Assembly: GCF_002929295.1 (NCBI RefSeq)
Contig: NZ_PJIM01000002.1
Coordinates: 454,191 to 518,190 of the forward strand
DNA from: Arthrobacter sp. SX1312
GTDB taxonomy: Bacteria; Actinomycetota; Actinomycetes; Actinomycetales; Micrococcaceae
Direction: 5' to 3'
Length of the DNA: 64,000 nucleotides
Shown here in pieces: positions 34,395 through 46,766 of this stretch. The position numbers and the translations under genes are program-made. The notes under the pieces were generated by a model. That model worked only from the letters and a program-made list of their open reading frames with translations, searched no databases and was not told where the DNA came from. How positions within the stretch are numbered: the stretch's first letter is position 1; each line of letters opens with the position of its first letter.

Positions 34395-34438
34395 GAAAGG
34401 AACCTTGTCCGGTGAGTCCCGGACGCCGTTCCGTGAAG

Positions 34439-34555
34439 CTACACTACTTCGTCCGTCGCACTGCTCCAGACGCTCTTGCTCTTCTCGGAATCCTTCCACC
34501 GCTTGTACACGAGGACACTTGCGGCAGCCGCTGCTGCGACGAGCAACTTCTTCAC
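34439..34555 (-). CDS. DLW-39-type micro-protein
   Basis: This 38-residue frame was found by reading the minus strand between the two tRNA genes. It starts with GTG after AAGGAGAC at ideal spacing. The product begins MKKLLVAAAAAASVLVYKRW, a short hydrophobic helix, and continues with a Lys/Ser/Glu end containing VWSSATDEVV. Actinobacterial DLW-39 proteins have this length, this helix and a Trp-Ala/Ser-x-Ala-Thr-Asp ending, and sit beside DUF3566/gyrA and tRNA genes. The role is unknown; it is probably membrane-associated. Confidence 0.75.
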   Translation of the reverse strand: MKKLLVAAAAAASVLVYKRWKDSEKSKSVWSSATDEVV

Positions 34556-34593
34556 GACAGTCTCCTTGCAGTTCCCTGCGAGTGGTGGATCCG

Positions 34594-34667
34594 TGGGCGT
34601 ACCAGGACTTGAACCTGGGACCTCTTCGTTATCAGCGAAGCGCTCTAACCGCCTGAGCTATACGCCC
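34594..34667 (-). tRNA. tRNA-Ile (GAT)
   Basis: The minus strand folds as a 74-nt cloverleaf with anticodon loop CUGAUAA (anticodon GAU), acceptor stem GGGCGUA/UACGCCC and discriminator A. Paired tRNA-Ile and tRNA-Ala genes after gyrA are common in actinobacteria. Confidence 0.94.
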
Positions 34668-34753
34668 CGATACCTCTTCGGGCCGAGACACGACTTTACA
34701 GTAGTGTCTCGGCATTCTTCAAATCGCCCGGGGGCGCCGAAGGGGCCGGTCTC

Positions 34754-35287
34754 CTAGTCGTCGGTCAGCGTGACGCCGATACCGCCGACGAGGGTGGACG
34801 AGATGTTGTACAGCACGGCCGAGAGCATGGCCAGGGCGGTCAGGAGCACCACGTTCACGACGGCGATGATCGTCGCGAAGGAGAGGACCTGCGGCAGGGA
34901 GGCGAACTGGCGAAGGTCGAACCCGCCGCTCTCGGACCCTGCGATCTCGCGGAGCAGTTCGTTCACTCCGTCGAAGATGCCCGTCAGGTCGAGGACGGTC
35001 CAGATGACGAAGGACGCGACGACGGTGACGATCCCGAGCGCGACGGACAGCAGGAACGACATCTTCAGGACCGACCAGGGATCCACCTTGCTGACGAGCA
35101 GCCGCGCCTTGCGGGCCTTGGCCTTCGGCGCCGGCTTCACGAGACCGGGGCGCTGCCCCGGACGGGCGGCCTGCCCACCGGCCGCGGGCCGCTGCGGCGG
35201 CCGGGCAGGAGCATTCACGCGCGGCGCTGCCCCGGACGATCGCACTTGTCCGCTGGACGACCGCGGGTTGGTGTTGGCCGAGCTCAC
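34754..35287 (-). CDS. DUF3566 membrane protein
   Basis: The 177-residue product starts with a GTG that overlaps the gyrA stop. A disordered Pro/Ala/Arg-rich N-terminus (about 60 residues) precedes the DUF3566 core. The core has two transmembrane helices ([20 protein letters not shown] and [20 protein letters not shown]) with [15 protein letters not shown] before the first and a [10 protein letters not shown] end. The family sits directly after gyrA across actinobacteria; its function is unknown. The overlap implies co-translation with gyrA. Confidence 0.88.
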   Translation of the reverse strand: MSSANTNPRSSSGQVRSSGAAPRVNAPARPPQRPAAGGQAARPGQRPGLVKPAPKAKARKARLLVSKVDPWSVLKMSFLLSVALGIVTVVASFVIWTVLDLTGIFDGVNELLREIAGSESGGFDLRQFASLPQVLSFATIIAVVNVVLLTALAMLSAVLYNISSTLVGGIGVTLTDD

Positions 35288-37953
35288 TCGTTACCTCCGT
35301 GTTCGGGCGACTCAGCGTCGGGCTCAGCCGTTTCCTCTGTCGACAACCGTACTTCATCGGCTGTGAACTCCGCAGGATCCTCCTGCGGGGTGATCGTGCC
35401 GATCACGTCGACATCCGGGCTGGCTTCGGTCGGATCATCGATGAGGCCCTCCTCGACGGCGACGCTGCGCTCACTGTTCCGGGCGACGGCGATGATGCGG
35501 TCGGTCTTGTCGGGCTTCGCGAAGATGACGCCCATGGTGTCGCGACCCTTGGCGGGGACTCCCGCCACCGCCGAGCGCACCACTTTCCCGCCGCCCATGA
35601 CCACGAGGACCTCGTCCTCCTCCTGGACCACGAGCGCTCCGACGAGGTCCCCGCGTTCCTCGGCCAGCTTCGCGACCTTGATGCCGAGCCCTCCGCGGCC
35701 CTGCACGCGGTAGTCGTCCACCTTGGTGCGCTTCGCGAAGCCGCCCTCGGTGACGATGAAGACGTAGGAGGCGTCCGTGACCACGTTGGCGGCCAGCAGC
35801 TCGTCGTCCGGGCGGAACTTCATGCCGGTCACACCCGAGGTGGCGCGCCCCATGGGCCGCAGGGCGTCGTCGTCGGCCGTGAACCGCAGCGACTGGCCCT
35901 TGCGGGAGACGAGCATGATGTCGTCGTCGCCGGACACCAGCTGCGCGGAGACGAGCTCGTCGGTGTCGCGCAGGTTGATCGCGATCACGCCGGCGGTGCG
36001 GTTGGTGTCGTAGTCCTCGAGGCGGGTCTTCTTCACCAGGCCGCGCTTGGTCGCGAGGACCAGGTAGGGCGACTGCTGGTAGTCACGCAGGTCGAGGACC
36101 TGGGCGATCGTCTCGTCGGGTTGGAAGGCCAGGAGATTCGCCACGTGCTGGCCCTTGGCGTCCCGCGCGGCCTCGACGAGTTCGTACGCCTTCGCGCGGT
36201 AGACCCGACCCAGGTTGGTGAAGAACAGGAGCCAGTGGTGGGTGGTGGTGACGAAGAAGTGCTCGACGACGTCGTCGCCGCGCAGCTGCGCACCCCGGAT
36301 GCCCTTGCCGCCACGCGCCTGCTGACGGTAGTTGTCACTGCGCGTGCGCTTGACGTATCCGCCGCGGGTGATGGTGACGACCATTTCCTCCTCGGGGATC
36401 AGGTCCTCCATGCTCATGTCGCCGTCGTAGCCCATGAGGATCTCGGTGCGGCGGTCGTCGCCGAACTTGGCGACGATCTCCGCCAGTTCGGTGCTGACGA
36501 TGCCGCGCTGCACGTCCTCGGAGGCGAGGATCCGGTTGAACTCCGTGATCATCGACTCGAGTTCGGCATGGCGGTCCTGGATCTTCTGCCGCTCGAGGGC
36601 CGCGAGGCGCCGGAGCTGCATGTTCAGGATGGCCGTGGCCTGCAGCTCGTCGATGGAGAGCAGCTCCATCAGACCGTCCCGGGCCTGCTCCGTCGTGGAC
36701 GAGGCGCGGATCAGCGCGATGACCTCATCCAGGGCGTCGAGGGCCTTCAGCAGTCCGCGGAGGATGTGGGCCTCCTCCTCCGCCTTGCGCAGCCGGTACC
36801 GCGTGCGGCGCACGATGACCTCGAGCTGGTGGGTCACCCAGTGGCGGATGAACGCGTCGAGGCTGAGCGTGCGGGGCACGTCGTCGACGATGGCCAGCAT
36901 GTTGGCACTGAAGTTGTCCTGCAGCTGCGTGTGCTTGTACAGGTTGTTGAGAACCACCTTCGCGACGGCGTCGCGCTTCAGCACGATCACCAGGCGCTGG
37001 CCGGTGCGGCCGGACGTCTCGTCGCGGAGGTCGGCGATGCCGCTGACCTTGCCGTCCTTGACGAGTTCCGCGATCTTGATCGCGAGGTTGTCAGGGTTGG
37101 CCTGGTAGGGCAGTTCCGTGACGACGAGGCACGTGCGGTTCTGGATCTCCTCGACGTTGACGACGGCCCGCATCGTGACGGATCCGCGCCCCGTCCGGTA
37201 GGCGTCCTCGATCCCCTTGTGGCCGAGGATCTGGGCGCCGGTGGGGAAGTCGGGTCCCTTGATGCGCACGATCAGTGCCTCGAGGAGCTCCTCCTTCGTG
37301 GCGTCCGGGTTCTCGAGGTACCACTGGACCCCGTCGGCCACTTCGCGCAGGTTGTGCGGCGGGATGTTCGTGGCCATGCCGACGGCGATGCCGGAGGATC
37401 CGTTGACGAGCAGGTTCGGGAAGCGCGACGGGAGGATCGTCGGCTCCTGGTTCTTGCCGTCGTAGTTGTCCTGGAAGTCGACGGTCTCCTCGTCGATGTC
37501 CCGCACCATCTCCATGGCGAGCGGGGCCATCTTCGTCTCGGTGTATCGCGGGGCGGCGGCGCCGTCGTTGCCCGGTGATCCGAAGTTCCCCTGGCCGAGC
37601 GCCAGCGGGTAGCGCATCGTCCAGTCCTGGATGAGGCGCACCAGGGCGTCGTAGATCGCCGAGTCGCCGTGCGGGTGGTACTGGCCCATGACTTCGCCGA
37701 CCACGCGGGCGCACTTGTTGAACGACCGGTCGGGCCGGTAGCCGCCGTCGAACATCGCGTAGAGCACACGGCGGTGCACCGGCTTCAGTCCGTCGCGGAC
37801 GTCGGGCAGCGCCCTGCCCACGATGACCGCCATCGCGTAGTCCAGGTAGGACCGCTGCATCTCCGTCTGCAGGTCGACCTGCTCGACGCGGTCCGTCAGG
37901 ACCTCGCCCTCGATGGGCTCGTCGGGTCCGTTGCCGGTGATGTCGTCACTCAT
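35284..37953 (-). CDS. gyrA: DNA gyrase subunit A
   Basis: The 889-residue type II topoisomerase subunit cuts and rejoins DNA. The catalytic Tyr is in AAPRYTE (Y137). The quinolone-resistance region reads [13 protein letters not shown] with Ser98 and Asp102 at the positions equivalent to E. coli 83 and 87, so no classical resistance change is seen. The GyrA-box is QARGGKG, and six beta-pinwheel blades follow. The C-terminal ~60 residues are acidic. The gene lies 175 bases after gyrB on the same strand and overlaps DUF3566 downstream. Confidence 0.97.
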   Translation of the reverse strand: MSDDITGNGPDEPIEGEVLTDRVEQVDLQTEMQRSYLDYAMAVIVGRALPDVRDGLKPVHRRVLYAMFDGGYRPDRSFNKCARVVGEVMGQYHPHGDSAIYDALVRLIQDWTMRYPLALGQGNFGSPGNDGAAAPRYTETKMAPLAMEMVRDIDEETVDFQDNYDGKNQEPTILPSRFPNLLVNGSSGIAVGMATNIPPHNLREVADGVQWYLENPDATKEELLEALIVRIKGPDFPTGAQILGHKGIEDAYRTGRGSVTMRAVVNVEEIQNRTCLVVTELPYQANPDNLAIKIAELVKDGKVSGIADLRDETSGRTGQRLVIVLKRDAVAKVVLNNLYKHTQLQDNFSANMLAIVDDVPRTLSLDAFIRHWVTHQLEVIVRRTRYRLRKAEEEAHILRGLLKALDALDEVIALIRASSTTEQARDGLMELLSIDELQATAILNMQLRRLAALERQKIQDRHAELESMITEFNRILASEDVQRGIVSTELAEIVAKFGDDRRTEILMGYDGDMSMEDLIPEEEMVVTITRGGYVKRTRSDNYRQQARGGKGIRGAQLRGDDVVEHFFVTTTHHWLLFFTNLGRVYRAKAYELVEAARDAKGQHVANLLAFQPDETIAQVLDLRDYQQSPYLVLATKRGLVKKTRLEDYDTNRTAGVIAINLRDTDELVSAQLVSGDDDIMLVSRKGQSLRFTADDDALRPMGRATSGVTGMKFRPDDELLAANVVTDASYVFIVTEGGFAKRTKVDDYRVQGRGGLGIKVAKLAEERGDLVGALVVQEEDEVLVVMGGGKVVRSAVAGVPAKGRDTMGVIFAKPDKTDRIIAVARNSERSVAVEEGLIDDPTEASPDVDVIGTITPQEDPAEFTADEVRLSTEETAEPDAESPEHGGNE

Positions 37954-38128
37954 GAATCAGTTCCGTTCGTCAATTTTTGCCCCGCAGTACTGGCGAATCC
38001 GAGCAAGGGTGGTCCCTGCGTTCTGTACAGGCGCTCGACCGGATGTCGCCCTTTCCCTCGCAAGCTCGGGCAGGGACCCTGAGTCCGCTCTTACTTTCGT
38101 TGCGCCGGCAGAATGCCGGGGCTACCCG

Positions 38129-40381
<2,253 letters not shown>

Positions 40382-40410
40382 TCAGCGGACGGCGTGACCG
40401 GGCTCCCGGA

Positions 40411-41037
40411 TCACCCGTACGTGTCCCGCGGCCCGCGGCCCTTGACGGAGCGTCCGCCCTTGCGCCAGCTCGGAGCGGCGGGCCCGATGACCGACAGCCG
40501 TGTGACGACTCCCGGGCCGAGCTCGGCCTCGAACCGCTGGAGCACCTGCGGGGTGATGAGCCGCAGCTGCGTGGCCCAGGCCGTCGAATCACACCGGACC
40601 AGGACTGTGTCCGCGTCGAAGCTCTCCGGTACGCAGTGCGCTGCGATGTCGGTCCCGACGATCTCGCTCCAGCGCGACAGCACCGATCCGATCGCGACCG
40701 GCGACTTCCATCCCCGCTCGGCGAGCATCCGCGAGAAGACGTTGCCCACCCCCTCGGGATCCCTGCCGCCGTAGACCGGCTCGGGCGAGTACCGGCGGCG
40801 CGTCGTCTTCGCCGCACGCTTTGATACCGCCTCCCGGGGCGTGCCCCTGGCCTGCGATGCGCTCCGCAGCCGGTTGAGGAGGGCCTGCGGGGCATCCTGC
40901 TCCGGGAACTCATCCTTCGGGGAGGGCGTGCGCGACGGCTCGTCGCCCTCCGCCGCGCGCCTGCCCGATCGATCGCCGGAACCCTGCGCATCCGTTCCGT
41001 CCGCGGGAGGAGTGTCCCCGGAAGCTCCGTCAGACAT
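40411..41037 (-). CDS. DUF721 (DciA-like) protein
   Basis: The 208-residue protein has a disordered, charged N-terminus and then the DUF721 core, with VGNVFSRMLAERGWKSPVAI and SRWSEIVGTDIAAHCVPESF, then LVRCDSTAWATQLRLITPQV. A basic C-terminus follows. In other bacteria DUF721 proteins (DciA) load or operate the replicative helicase; in actinobacteria the gene lies between recF and gyrB, as here. The start overlaps the recF stop by 8 bases, so the two are probably translated together. Confidence 0.88.
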   Translation of the reverse strand: MSDGASGDTPPADGTDAQGSGDRSGRRAAEGDEPSRTPSPKDEFPEQDAPQALLNRLRSASQARGTPREAVSKRAAKTTRRRYSPEPVYGGRDPEGVGNVFSRMLAERGWKSPVAIGSVLSRWSEIVGTDIAAHCVPESFDADTVLVRCDSTAWATQLRLITPQVLQRFEAELGPGVVTRLSVIGPAAPSWRKGGRSVKGRGPRDTYG

Positions 41038-42313
41038 CTATTCCTCCCGAGGCATCTCTATCGGCGGCCGCGGGCTGGTCGGGAATCTCCAGTGGGACGC
41101 CGGCGGCTCCACCCGGGCCGCCGCTCGCGGCGACGGCGCCGGGCACCACCCGGAGCTGCCGTCCGTCGAGCGCCGTGGGGATGTCGTCACCCACGGCCGC
41201 GGTGACGAGGACCTGCTCGGCGGACCCCACGATGGCAGCGAGCCGGGTGCGCCGTTGCGCATCGAGTTCCGCGAAGACGTCGTCGAGGATGAGCACGGGG
41301 TCCCCTCCCGGCGTCCGGTCCTCCTCCAGCAGAAGGTAGTAGGACGCCAGTCGCAGCGCCAGGGCCATCGACCAGGTCTCACCGTGCGAGGCGTATCCCT
41401 TGACGGGCACCCCGCCGAGCAACAGCGCGAGCTCGTCGCGATGCGGGCCGACCAGGGAGATGCCGCGCTCGAGTTCCTTCCTGCGGTGTCGGAGGAGACC
41501 GGCGATGAACAGCTCGGTCAGTGCACCCTGGTCGAGGTCGCCCAGGGCGTCGTCCGCCTCACTGCGCCCCGGGTCCATGCCGTGGTCCTCCGTCAGGGGG
41601 TCGGACGACGGCGAGACGCTCGAGCTGTAGGTGATGTCCGCGCGCTTGGAACCGTCCGTCAGCTCCCGGTAGGCGCGCTGCACATGGGGACGGAGCTTGT
41701 CGACGAGGACCAGCCGGGCTGACAGCAGGCGGGCTCCGGACTCGGCCAGGTGCTGGTCCCACACATCGAGGGTGGCCTCGTGTGCCGTCGAGAACCTGCC
41801 CGCCGCGCGGGCCGATTTCAGCAGGGCGTTGCGTTGCTTGAGCACCCGCTCGTAGTCCGCCCGCAATGCGGACTGGTGTGGCAGCAGTGACACCATGACC
41901 TCGTCCAGGTACCGGCGCCGCACGGACGGGTCGCCCTTGACGAGAGTGAGGTCCTCCGGTGCGAAGAGCACCGTCTTCAGGATCCCCGCGGCATCCCTGG
42001 CACGGACCGGGTTGGACCGGTTGATCCGTGCCCGGTTCGCGGTGTCGGCGTTGATCTCGACTTCCACGCTGGTGCGCTGCACTCCCCGGACCAGCCGGCC
42101 CCGGATGATGGCCCGGTCCTCGTCGAAAGCGATGAGCGGCCTGTCGGTGCTCACCCGGTGGGAGGACAGCGTTGCGAGGTATCCGATCGCCTCGACGATG
42201 TTCGTCTTCCCCACGCCGTTGGGCCCGACGAAGACGGTGATGCCCGGCTCGATGTCGATGTCGAGCTGCCCATAGCTCCGGAACCCGGTGAGCGAGAGGT
42301 GCTCAACGTACAC
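41030..42313 (-). CDS. recF: RecF, recombination mediator ATPase
   Basis: The 427-residue SMC-like ATPase has Walker A GPNGVGKTNIVEAIG near residue 30, an ABC-type signature region (KGYASHGETWSMALALRLAS) and Walker B PVLILDDVFAELD. It binds gapped DNA and helps RecOR load RecA during replication-fork repair. It lies in the classic dnaN-gnd-recF-DUF721-gyrB order, with gnd inserted as is common in Micrococcaceae and other actinobacteria. The C-terminus carries about 30 extra Gly/Ala/Pro-rich residues. Confidence 0.95.
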   Translation of the reverse strand: MYVEHLSLTGFRSYGQLDIDIEPGITVFVGPNGVGKTNIVEAIGYLATLSSHRVSTDRPLIAFDEDRAIIRGRLVRGVQRTSVEVEINADTANRARINRSNPVRARDAAGILKTVLFAPEDLTLVKGDPSVRRRYLDEVMVSLLPHQSALRADYERVLKQRNALLKSARAAGRFSTAHEATLDVWDQHLAESGARLLSARLVLVDKLRPHVQRAYRELTDGSKRADITYSSSVSPSSDPLTEDHGMDPGRSEADDALGDLDQGALTELFIAGLLRHRRKELERGISLVGPHRDELALLLGGVPVKGYASHGETWSMALALRLASYYLLLEEDRTPGGDPVLILDDVFAELDAQRRTRLAAIVGSAEQVLVTAAVGDDIPTALDGRQLRVVPGAVAASGGPGGAAGVPLEIPDQPAAADRDASGGIDV

Positions 42314-42323
42314 CGGAGCGCAC

Positions 42324-43220
42324 TTACTCGGGCTTCGGCTGGGCAGGCCTGACGGCGTGGCCGCCGAACTGATTGCGGAGCGCTGCGACCATCTTCATGG
42401 ACGGGGAGTCCTCCTGCCGCGAATTGAACCGCGCGAACAGCGCGGCGGTGATCGCGGGAGCCGGAATCGAGTTCGCGATGGCCTCCTCGACGGTCCATCG
42501 ACCCTCGCCTGAATCCTCGACGTAACCGGCGATGGTCGCCAGGCCGGGGTCCTCCTGCAGGGCCTTGACCACCAGATCCAGCAACCAGGACCGGACGACG
42601 GTGCCCTTCTGCCATGCCGCGAAGGTGCCGTGGACGTCCTTCACGATGTCCTTGGCCTCGAGGAGTTCGTAGCCTTCCGCATAGGACTGCATGAGCCCGT
42701 ACTCGATGCCGTTGTGGACCATCTTGGCGTAGTGCCCGGCTCCGACGTCGCCGACGTGTACGAAGCTCTCCGCCCGATCGCCCTCGGGACGCAGTGCATC
42801 GAAGATCGGCAGGGCCAGCGCGATGTCCTCGTCGCTGCCGCCGGCCATCAGGCCGTAGCCGTTCTCCAGGCCCCAGACGCCGCCCGAGACCCCACAGTCG
42901 AGGAATCGGATGCCCTTCTGGGCGAACAGCGTCGCGTGGATCTGGTCATCGGTGAATCTGGAGTTGCCGCCGTCGATCACGAGGTCGCCCTCGGACAGGA
43001 GCTGTGACAGATCGGTGACCACGGCGTGCGTGATCTCGCCGGCCGGGACCATCACCCAGATGATCCGGGGGGCAGGCAGGGAGGACACGAGTTCTTCGAG
43101 GCTCGATACGTCCGTGCGATCGGGAGCGCGGTCGAAGCCGGTGACCTCGATCCCGTTCGCCCGGAGCCGCTCCCTCATGTTGAAACCCATTTTGCCGAGA
43201 CCGACGAGACCGATGTGCAT
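42324..43220 (-). CDS. gnd: 6-phosphogluconate dehydrogenase, decarboxylating (short type)
   Basis: The ATG at 43220 follows AGAAAGAGAG, giving 298 residues, the length of the NAD-type (GndA/YqeC-like) short form rather than the ~470-residue form. The N-terminus has MHIGLVGLGKMGFNMRERLR, the dinucleotide motif, followed by DGGNSRFTDD and GVSGGVWGLENGYGLMAGG, then the catalytic HNGIEYGLMQSYAEGYELL. It oxidises 6-phosphogluconate to ribulose-5-phosphate and CO2. It could take the product of GntK encoded at 8818-9336. Confidence 0.93.
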   Translation of the reverse strand: MHIGLVGLGKMGFNMRERLRANGIEVTGFDRAPDRTDVSSLEELVSSLPAPRIIWVMVPAGEITHAVVTDLSQLLSEGDLVIDGGNSRFTDDQIHATLFAQKGIRFLDCGVSGGVWGLENGYGLMAGGSDEDIALALPIFDALRPEGDRAESFVHVGDVGAGHYAKMVHNGIEYGLMQSYAEGYELLEAKDIVKDVHGTFAAWQKGTVVRSWLLDLVVKALQEDPGLATIAGYVEDSGEGRWTVEEAIANSIPAPAITAALFARFNSRQEDSPSMKMVAALRNQFGGHAVRPAQPKPE

Positions 43221-43283
43221 GAGCTCTCTTTCTGATGATGTGTTCATCCGGCCGCCGACCGGGCTTTGGACCAGCTGGCAGGG

Positions 43284-44408
43284 CTACAGATTGGGCAGCC
43301 GCACAGGCATCAGCAGGTACCTGTAGTCTTCCCTGTCCTCACCGGAAGCGTCCTCCTGGGCCGAGATCACCGCGGGTTTCGGCGGCGAGGTGAAGGAGAA
43401 CCGCACGTACGGGCTGTTGAAGGCTCCGAGACCCTCGCTGAGGTAGTGCGGGTTGAAGGCGACGGTGATGTCGTCGCCGTCGAGCGTGGCCTCGATCGCC
43501 TCGGATGCCTGGGCATCCTCCCCCGTTCCGGCGTCCAGGGTCACCTGACCCTCCGAGAAAGCCAGGCGGACGGGTGTGTTGCGTTCGGCGACGAGCGAGA
43601 CGCGGCGTACCGCTTCCACGAGCGCGCTGGTCTGCACGGTCGCGTGGATCGGAGTGGTGGCGGGAAACAGCGACCTGATCTTGGGGTAGTCCCCGTCCAC
43701 GAGCAGCGAGGTGGTGCGACGCCCCCCGGATTCGAAGCCGATCAGTTCCGAGTTGTCCGACAACGCGATGTTCAGCTCGCCGGCCCCGCCGAGGGTCTTC
43801 GCTACTTCGCTGAGGGTCTTAGCCTTCACGAGGGCGCTGGTGGAGATGCCGGGGGTCGACGGTTTCCAGGCGACTTCGCGAAGGGCCAGGCGGTAGCGGT
43901 CCGTGGCGAGCAGCGTGATGAGGTCGTCCTCGATCTCCATCCGCACGCCGGTGAGGATCGGCAGGGTGTCGTCACGGCTTGCGGCGATGATGACCTGCGA
44001 CACGGCCTGGGCGAAGGCGTCTCCATCGACGACGCCGCTCACGTCGGGAAGTTTCGGCAGCTCGGGATATTCCCCTTCGGGCATGGTGGCGAGGTTGAAG
44101 CGGCTGTTGCGGCAGGTGAGCGTCACCTTGGAACCGTCGGTGGCCACCTCGACCGGCGCGGAGGGCAGGCTCCGACAGATGTCGGCGAGGAGACGTCCCG
44201 AGACAAGGATGGTGCCTTCTTCGAGGACGTCGGCAGGGATCTCGAGGCGGGCCGAGATCTCGTAGTCGAAGCTCGCGAGGCTGAGCATGCCGCCTTCGGC
44301 CTTGATCAGGAGACCGGCGAGGACGGGCACCGGTGGGCGCGGTGACAGGGAACGAGCGGTCCAGGACACTGCCTCCGCAAGTACATCCCGCTCAACTCTG
44401 AATTTCAC
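43284..44408 (-). CDS. dnaN: DNA polymerase III sliding clamp (beta)
   Basis: The 374-residue clamp starts MKFRVERDVLAEAVSWTARS from a GTG. Three topologically similar domains follow, and the end is YLLMPVRLPNL (family consensus ...Y.L.PVR). It encircles DNA and tethers polymerases and ImuB-type factors. The gene lies downstream of oriC. A T-run terminator hairpin sits only about 27 bases before its start codon (44435-44466), so its leader may be subject to attenuation or its promoter may be very close. Confidence 0.96.
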   Translation of the reverse strand: MKFRVERDVLAEAVSWTARSLSPRPPVPVLAGLLIKAEGGMLSLASFDYEISARLEIPADVLEEGTILVSGRLLADICRSLPSAPVEVATDGSKVTLTCRNSRFNLATMPEGEYPELPKLPDVSGVVDGDAFAQAVSQVIIAASRDDTLPILTGVRMEIEDDLITLLATDRYRLALREVAWKPSTPGISTSALVKAKTLSEVAKTLGGAGELNIALSDNSELIGFESGGRRTTSLLVDGDYPKIRSLFPATTPIHATVQTSALVEAVRRVSLVAERNTPVRLAFSEGQVTLDAGTGEDAQASEAIEATLDGDDITVAFNPHYLSEGLGAFNSPYVRFSFTSPPKPAVISAQEDASGEDREDYRYLLMPVRLPNL

Positions 44409-44434
44409 GGAGCAGTGCCGCCTTTCGCCAGATC

Positions 44435-44466
44435 AAAAAAACAGCCACCGGCGAATCGCCGGCGGA
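44435..44466 (-). terminator. Intrinsic terminator between oriC and dnaN
   Basis: On the minus strand a stem (CCGCCGGCGA paired with TCGCCGGTGG) is followed by TTTTTTT. It points towards dnaN and would stop transcripts coming from dnaA or oriC just before the dnaN ribosome-binding region. Confidence 0.75.
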
Positions 44467-44599
44467 TGGTCGGGCCCGATGCCTGGACGGATGTCCCCAC
44501 GGCACGGGAACTACAACCCTACTGGGTCAAAGCTTAGCCGGATAGCGAGCCGGCGCAGCGGGCTTCGGCGTGCAGGGGTGCGGGGCGTGTGGGACGTGG

Positions 44600-44850
44600 A
44601 ATGTTATTTGACGAGCTTTTGAAGTTTAAGGTTCGTAGTGTTAATAACTGCTGTGGATTCTGTGGATAACCCCGCTGGGCGGGGCGGCGGCGCGGATTTT
44701 GCCTGTGGACAAGGTGTGTGTCGGGCCGACGGCCCACAGGGGAGGGGTGTGGGAAAAATTCTTGTGATTCCGCGGATCCACAGGCGGGTGGGGGGTTATC
44801 CTCAGGTTGGACCGGGATGTTCCCCCGGTTATCCACAGCTGTGTCCACAC
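44600..44850. other. oriC: Chromosomal origin oriC, dnaA-dnaN gap
   Basis: DnaA boxes are TGTGGATAA at 44661-44669 and TGTGGACAA at 44704-44712 (minus), TTATCCACA at 44829-44837 (plus), and weaker TTATCCTCA at 44796-44804, GTGTCCACA at 44841-44849 and TGTGGATTC at 44652-44660. An AT-richer stretch at about 44600-44650 (TGTTATTTG, GTTAATAACTG) is a candidate unwinding element. The placement between dnaA and dnaN is the standard actinobacterial origin. Confidence 0.9.
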
Positions 44851-44890
44851 CTGTTAATTACGGATGTCGCCCCCAGGAGGTCCCTCGGGG

Positions 44891-46306
44891 TCAGGCTTCC
44901 CGCTGCTTGTGCTTGATCCGGTTGGTGAGTTCGGTGACCTGGTTGAAGATCGCACGGCGTTCCGCCATGAGTTCCCGGATCTTGCGATCGGCATGGATGA
45001 CGGTCGTGTGGTCGCGGCCACCGAGCTCCTGCCCGATCTTCGGCAGGGACATGTCGGTCAGCTCACGGCAGAGGTACATCGCGATCTGCCGTGCCGTCAC
45101 GAGGGTCCTGGTCCGCGACTTGCTGCACAGTTCCTCCATGCTGATCTGGAAGTAGTCGGCGGTCTGCGCCATGATCACCGTGGAGGTGATTTCCTGGGCG
45201 CCGTCGGCGGAAATCAGGTCCTTCAGGACGATCTCCGCCAGGTTCACGTCCACGGGCTGGCGGTTCAGGCTGGCGAAGGCCGTCACCCTGATGAGTGCAC
45301 CCTCGAGTTCACGGATGTTCGTGGCGATCTTGGAGGCGATGTACTCGAGCACGTCGTCGGGCGCGCTCAGGCTGTCGCTGATCGCCTTCTTCCGGAGGAT
45401 GGCGATGCGCGTCTCCAGCTCGGGAGGCTGGATGTCGGTGAGGAGGCCCCACTCGAAGCGGGAACGCATGCGTTCCTCGAACCCGATGAGCTGCTTGGGT
45501 GGCAGGTCGGAGGTGATGACGACCTGCTTGCTGTGGTTGTGCAGGGCATTGAAGGTGTGGAAGAACTCCTCCATGGTCCGGTCCTTGCCGGAGAGGAACT
45601 GGATGTCGTCGATCAGCAGGATGTCCACGTTGCGGTAGGTCTGCTTGAAGCTCGAGCCCTCGTCGTCGCGGATCGAATTGATGAAGTCGTTGGTGAACTC
45701 CTCGGAGTTCACGTAACGGACGCGGATGCCGGTGTAGAGGTGCCTCGCATAGTGGCCGATCGCGTGCAAAAGGTGGGTCTTGCCCAGTCCCGAGTCGCCG
45801 TAGATGAACAGCGGGTTGTAGGCCTTCGCCGGGGCTTCCGCCACTGCCACTGCGGCAGCGTGGGCGAAACGGTTGGAGGACCCGATCACGAAGGTGTCGA
45901 AGATGTACTTCGGATTGAGCCGGCCGAACTCGTGTGAGTTGCTGGGCGGCGTCGGGGACGGTTTCGCTTCACCCTTCGGCTCCGGGGACGGTTGCTCCGC
46001 CGGCTCCGGTTCCGGGACCTCCTCGGTGACGGGGGTCAGCTCGGGATCGATCACGAACGCGCACTGGATGTCCTCGCGGAACACATCGCGCAGCGCCTCG
46101 TCGAGGGCTCCCTTGAGCTGGGTCTGCAGCACCTCGCGTGTCAGTTCGTTCGGGACGGCGATGAGCATCGTCGTCCCGATGAGTCCCTGCGCCTGGGCGA
46201 GGACCATGAAGCCGCGCTGGCGGGGGGTGACGCGGTCGTCCTGTTCGAGGGTGCGGATGACCTTACGCCAGGAGCTCCCGACGTCGTTTACCTCATCTGT
46301 ACCCAC
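44891..46306 (-). CDS. dnaA: Chromosomal replication initiator DnaA
   Basis: I chose the GTG at 46306 (after GAGGGGTG), giving 471 residues beginning [20 protein letters not shown]; the frame opens at 46366. Domain I is at the N-terminus, domain II is a Pro/Glu-rich linker, and domain III AAA+ has [15 protein letters not shown] and [13 protein letters not shown]. Domain IV has the DnaA-box signature [15 protein letters not shown]. It binds the boxes on both sides of its gene, which suggests autoregulation. Confidence 0.96.
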   Translation of the reverse strand: MGTDEVNDVGSSWRKVIRTLEQDDRVTPRQRGFMVLAQAQGLIGTTMLIAVPNELTREVLQTQLKGALDEALRDVFREDIQCAFVIDPELTPVTEEVPEPEPAEQPSPEPKGEAKPSPTPPSNSHEFGRLNPKYIFDTFVIGSSNRFAHAAAVAVAEAPAKAYNPLFIYGDSGLGKTHLLHAIGHYARHLYTGIRVRYVNSEEFTNDFINSIRDDEGSSFKQTYRNVDILLIDDIQFLSGKDRTMEEFFHTFNALHNHSKQVVITSDLPPKQLIGFEERMRSRFEWGLLTDIQPPELETRIAILRKKAISDSLSAPDDVLEYIASKIATNIRELEGALIRVTAFASLNRQPVDVNLAEIVLKDLISADGAQEITSTVIMAQTADYFQISMEELCSKSRTRTLVTARQIAMYLCRELTDMSLPKIGQELGGRDHTTVIHADRKIRELMAERRAIFNQVTELTNRIKHKQREA

Positions 46307-46766
46307 GAACACCCCTCTTGGCTGTGCTTCCAGTCGAAAATGTCCGTCATCCACAGACTTGTGCACATGTCGTGGATAAACGGACCAGAGCCAAGACTAG
46401 AGGATGAAAAGTGGAGAAGATAGCGGACTGACGCGGGGTCGGAGGCCCTGCAGGGGGTGTTGGACGGGCCCGCTAGGGGTGCGTGTAGGGTGATTTCAGT
46501 ACCAGTTGTCCACAGGGCGGTGGACAATTCGTCCACAGGCCGTCCCCCTCGCGGGTTTGACGCCCGTCGGCGCTGTCCCCTACCGTTGTGTAGTCCAACA
46601 TGTCTGCATTTCGCATGCCATCACAGGTGTTCCCGGGTACTAAGAGGCCTCGGGATGTGACAGCTCTCTCGCGAATGTCGGATGTACACCTTCATCGCGT
46701 CAGTCTGTTCTTCCCCCTTGTTGCAATGGGCCGGACGCATCTCAAGATCGTTCTGGAGTAACTACA
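46307..46766. promoter_or_regulatory. dnaA-rpmH divergent region with DnaA boxes
   Basis: A perfect TTGTCCACA is at 46506-46514. One-mismatch boxes are at 46347-46355 (TCATCCACA), 46371-46379 (CGTGGATAA, minus), 46519-46527 (GGTGGACAA, minus) and 46529-46537 (TCGTCCACA). The region must hold the promoters of dnaA (minus) and rpmH (plus). DnaA bound here would control both. No gene is seen. Confidence 0.8.

Noticed and set aside
35284-37953. Quinolone-resistance mutation in gyrA
   Set aside because: Ser98 and Asp102 occupy the key positions, which is the usual susceptible-type sequence.
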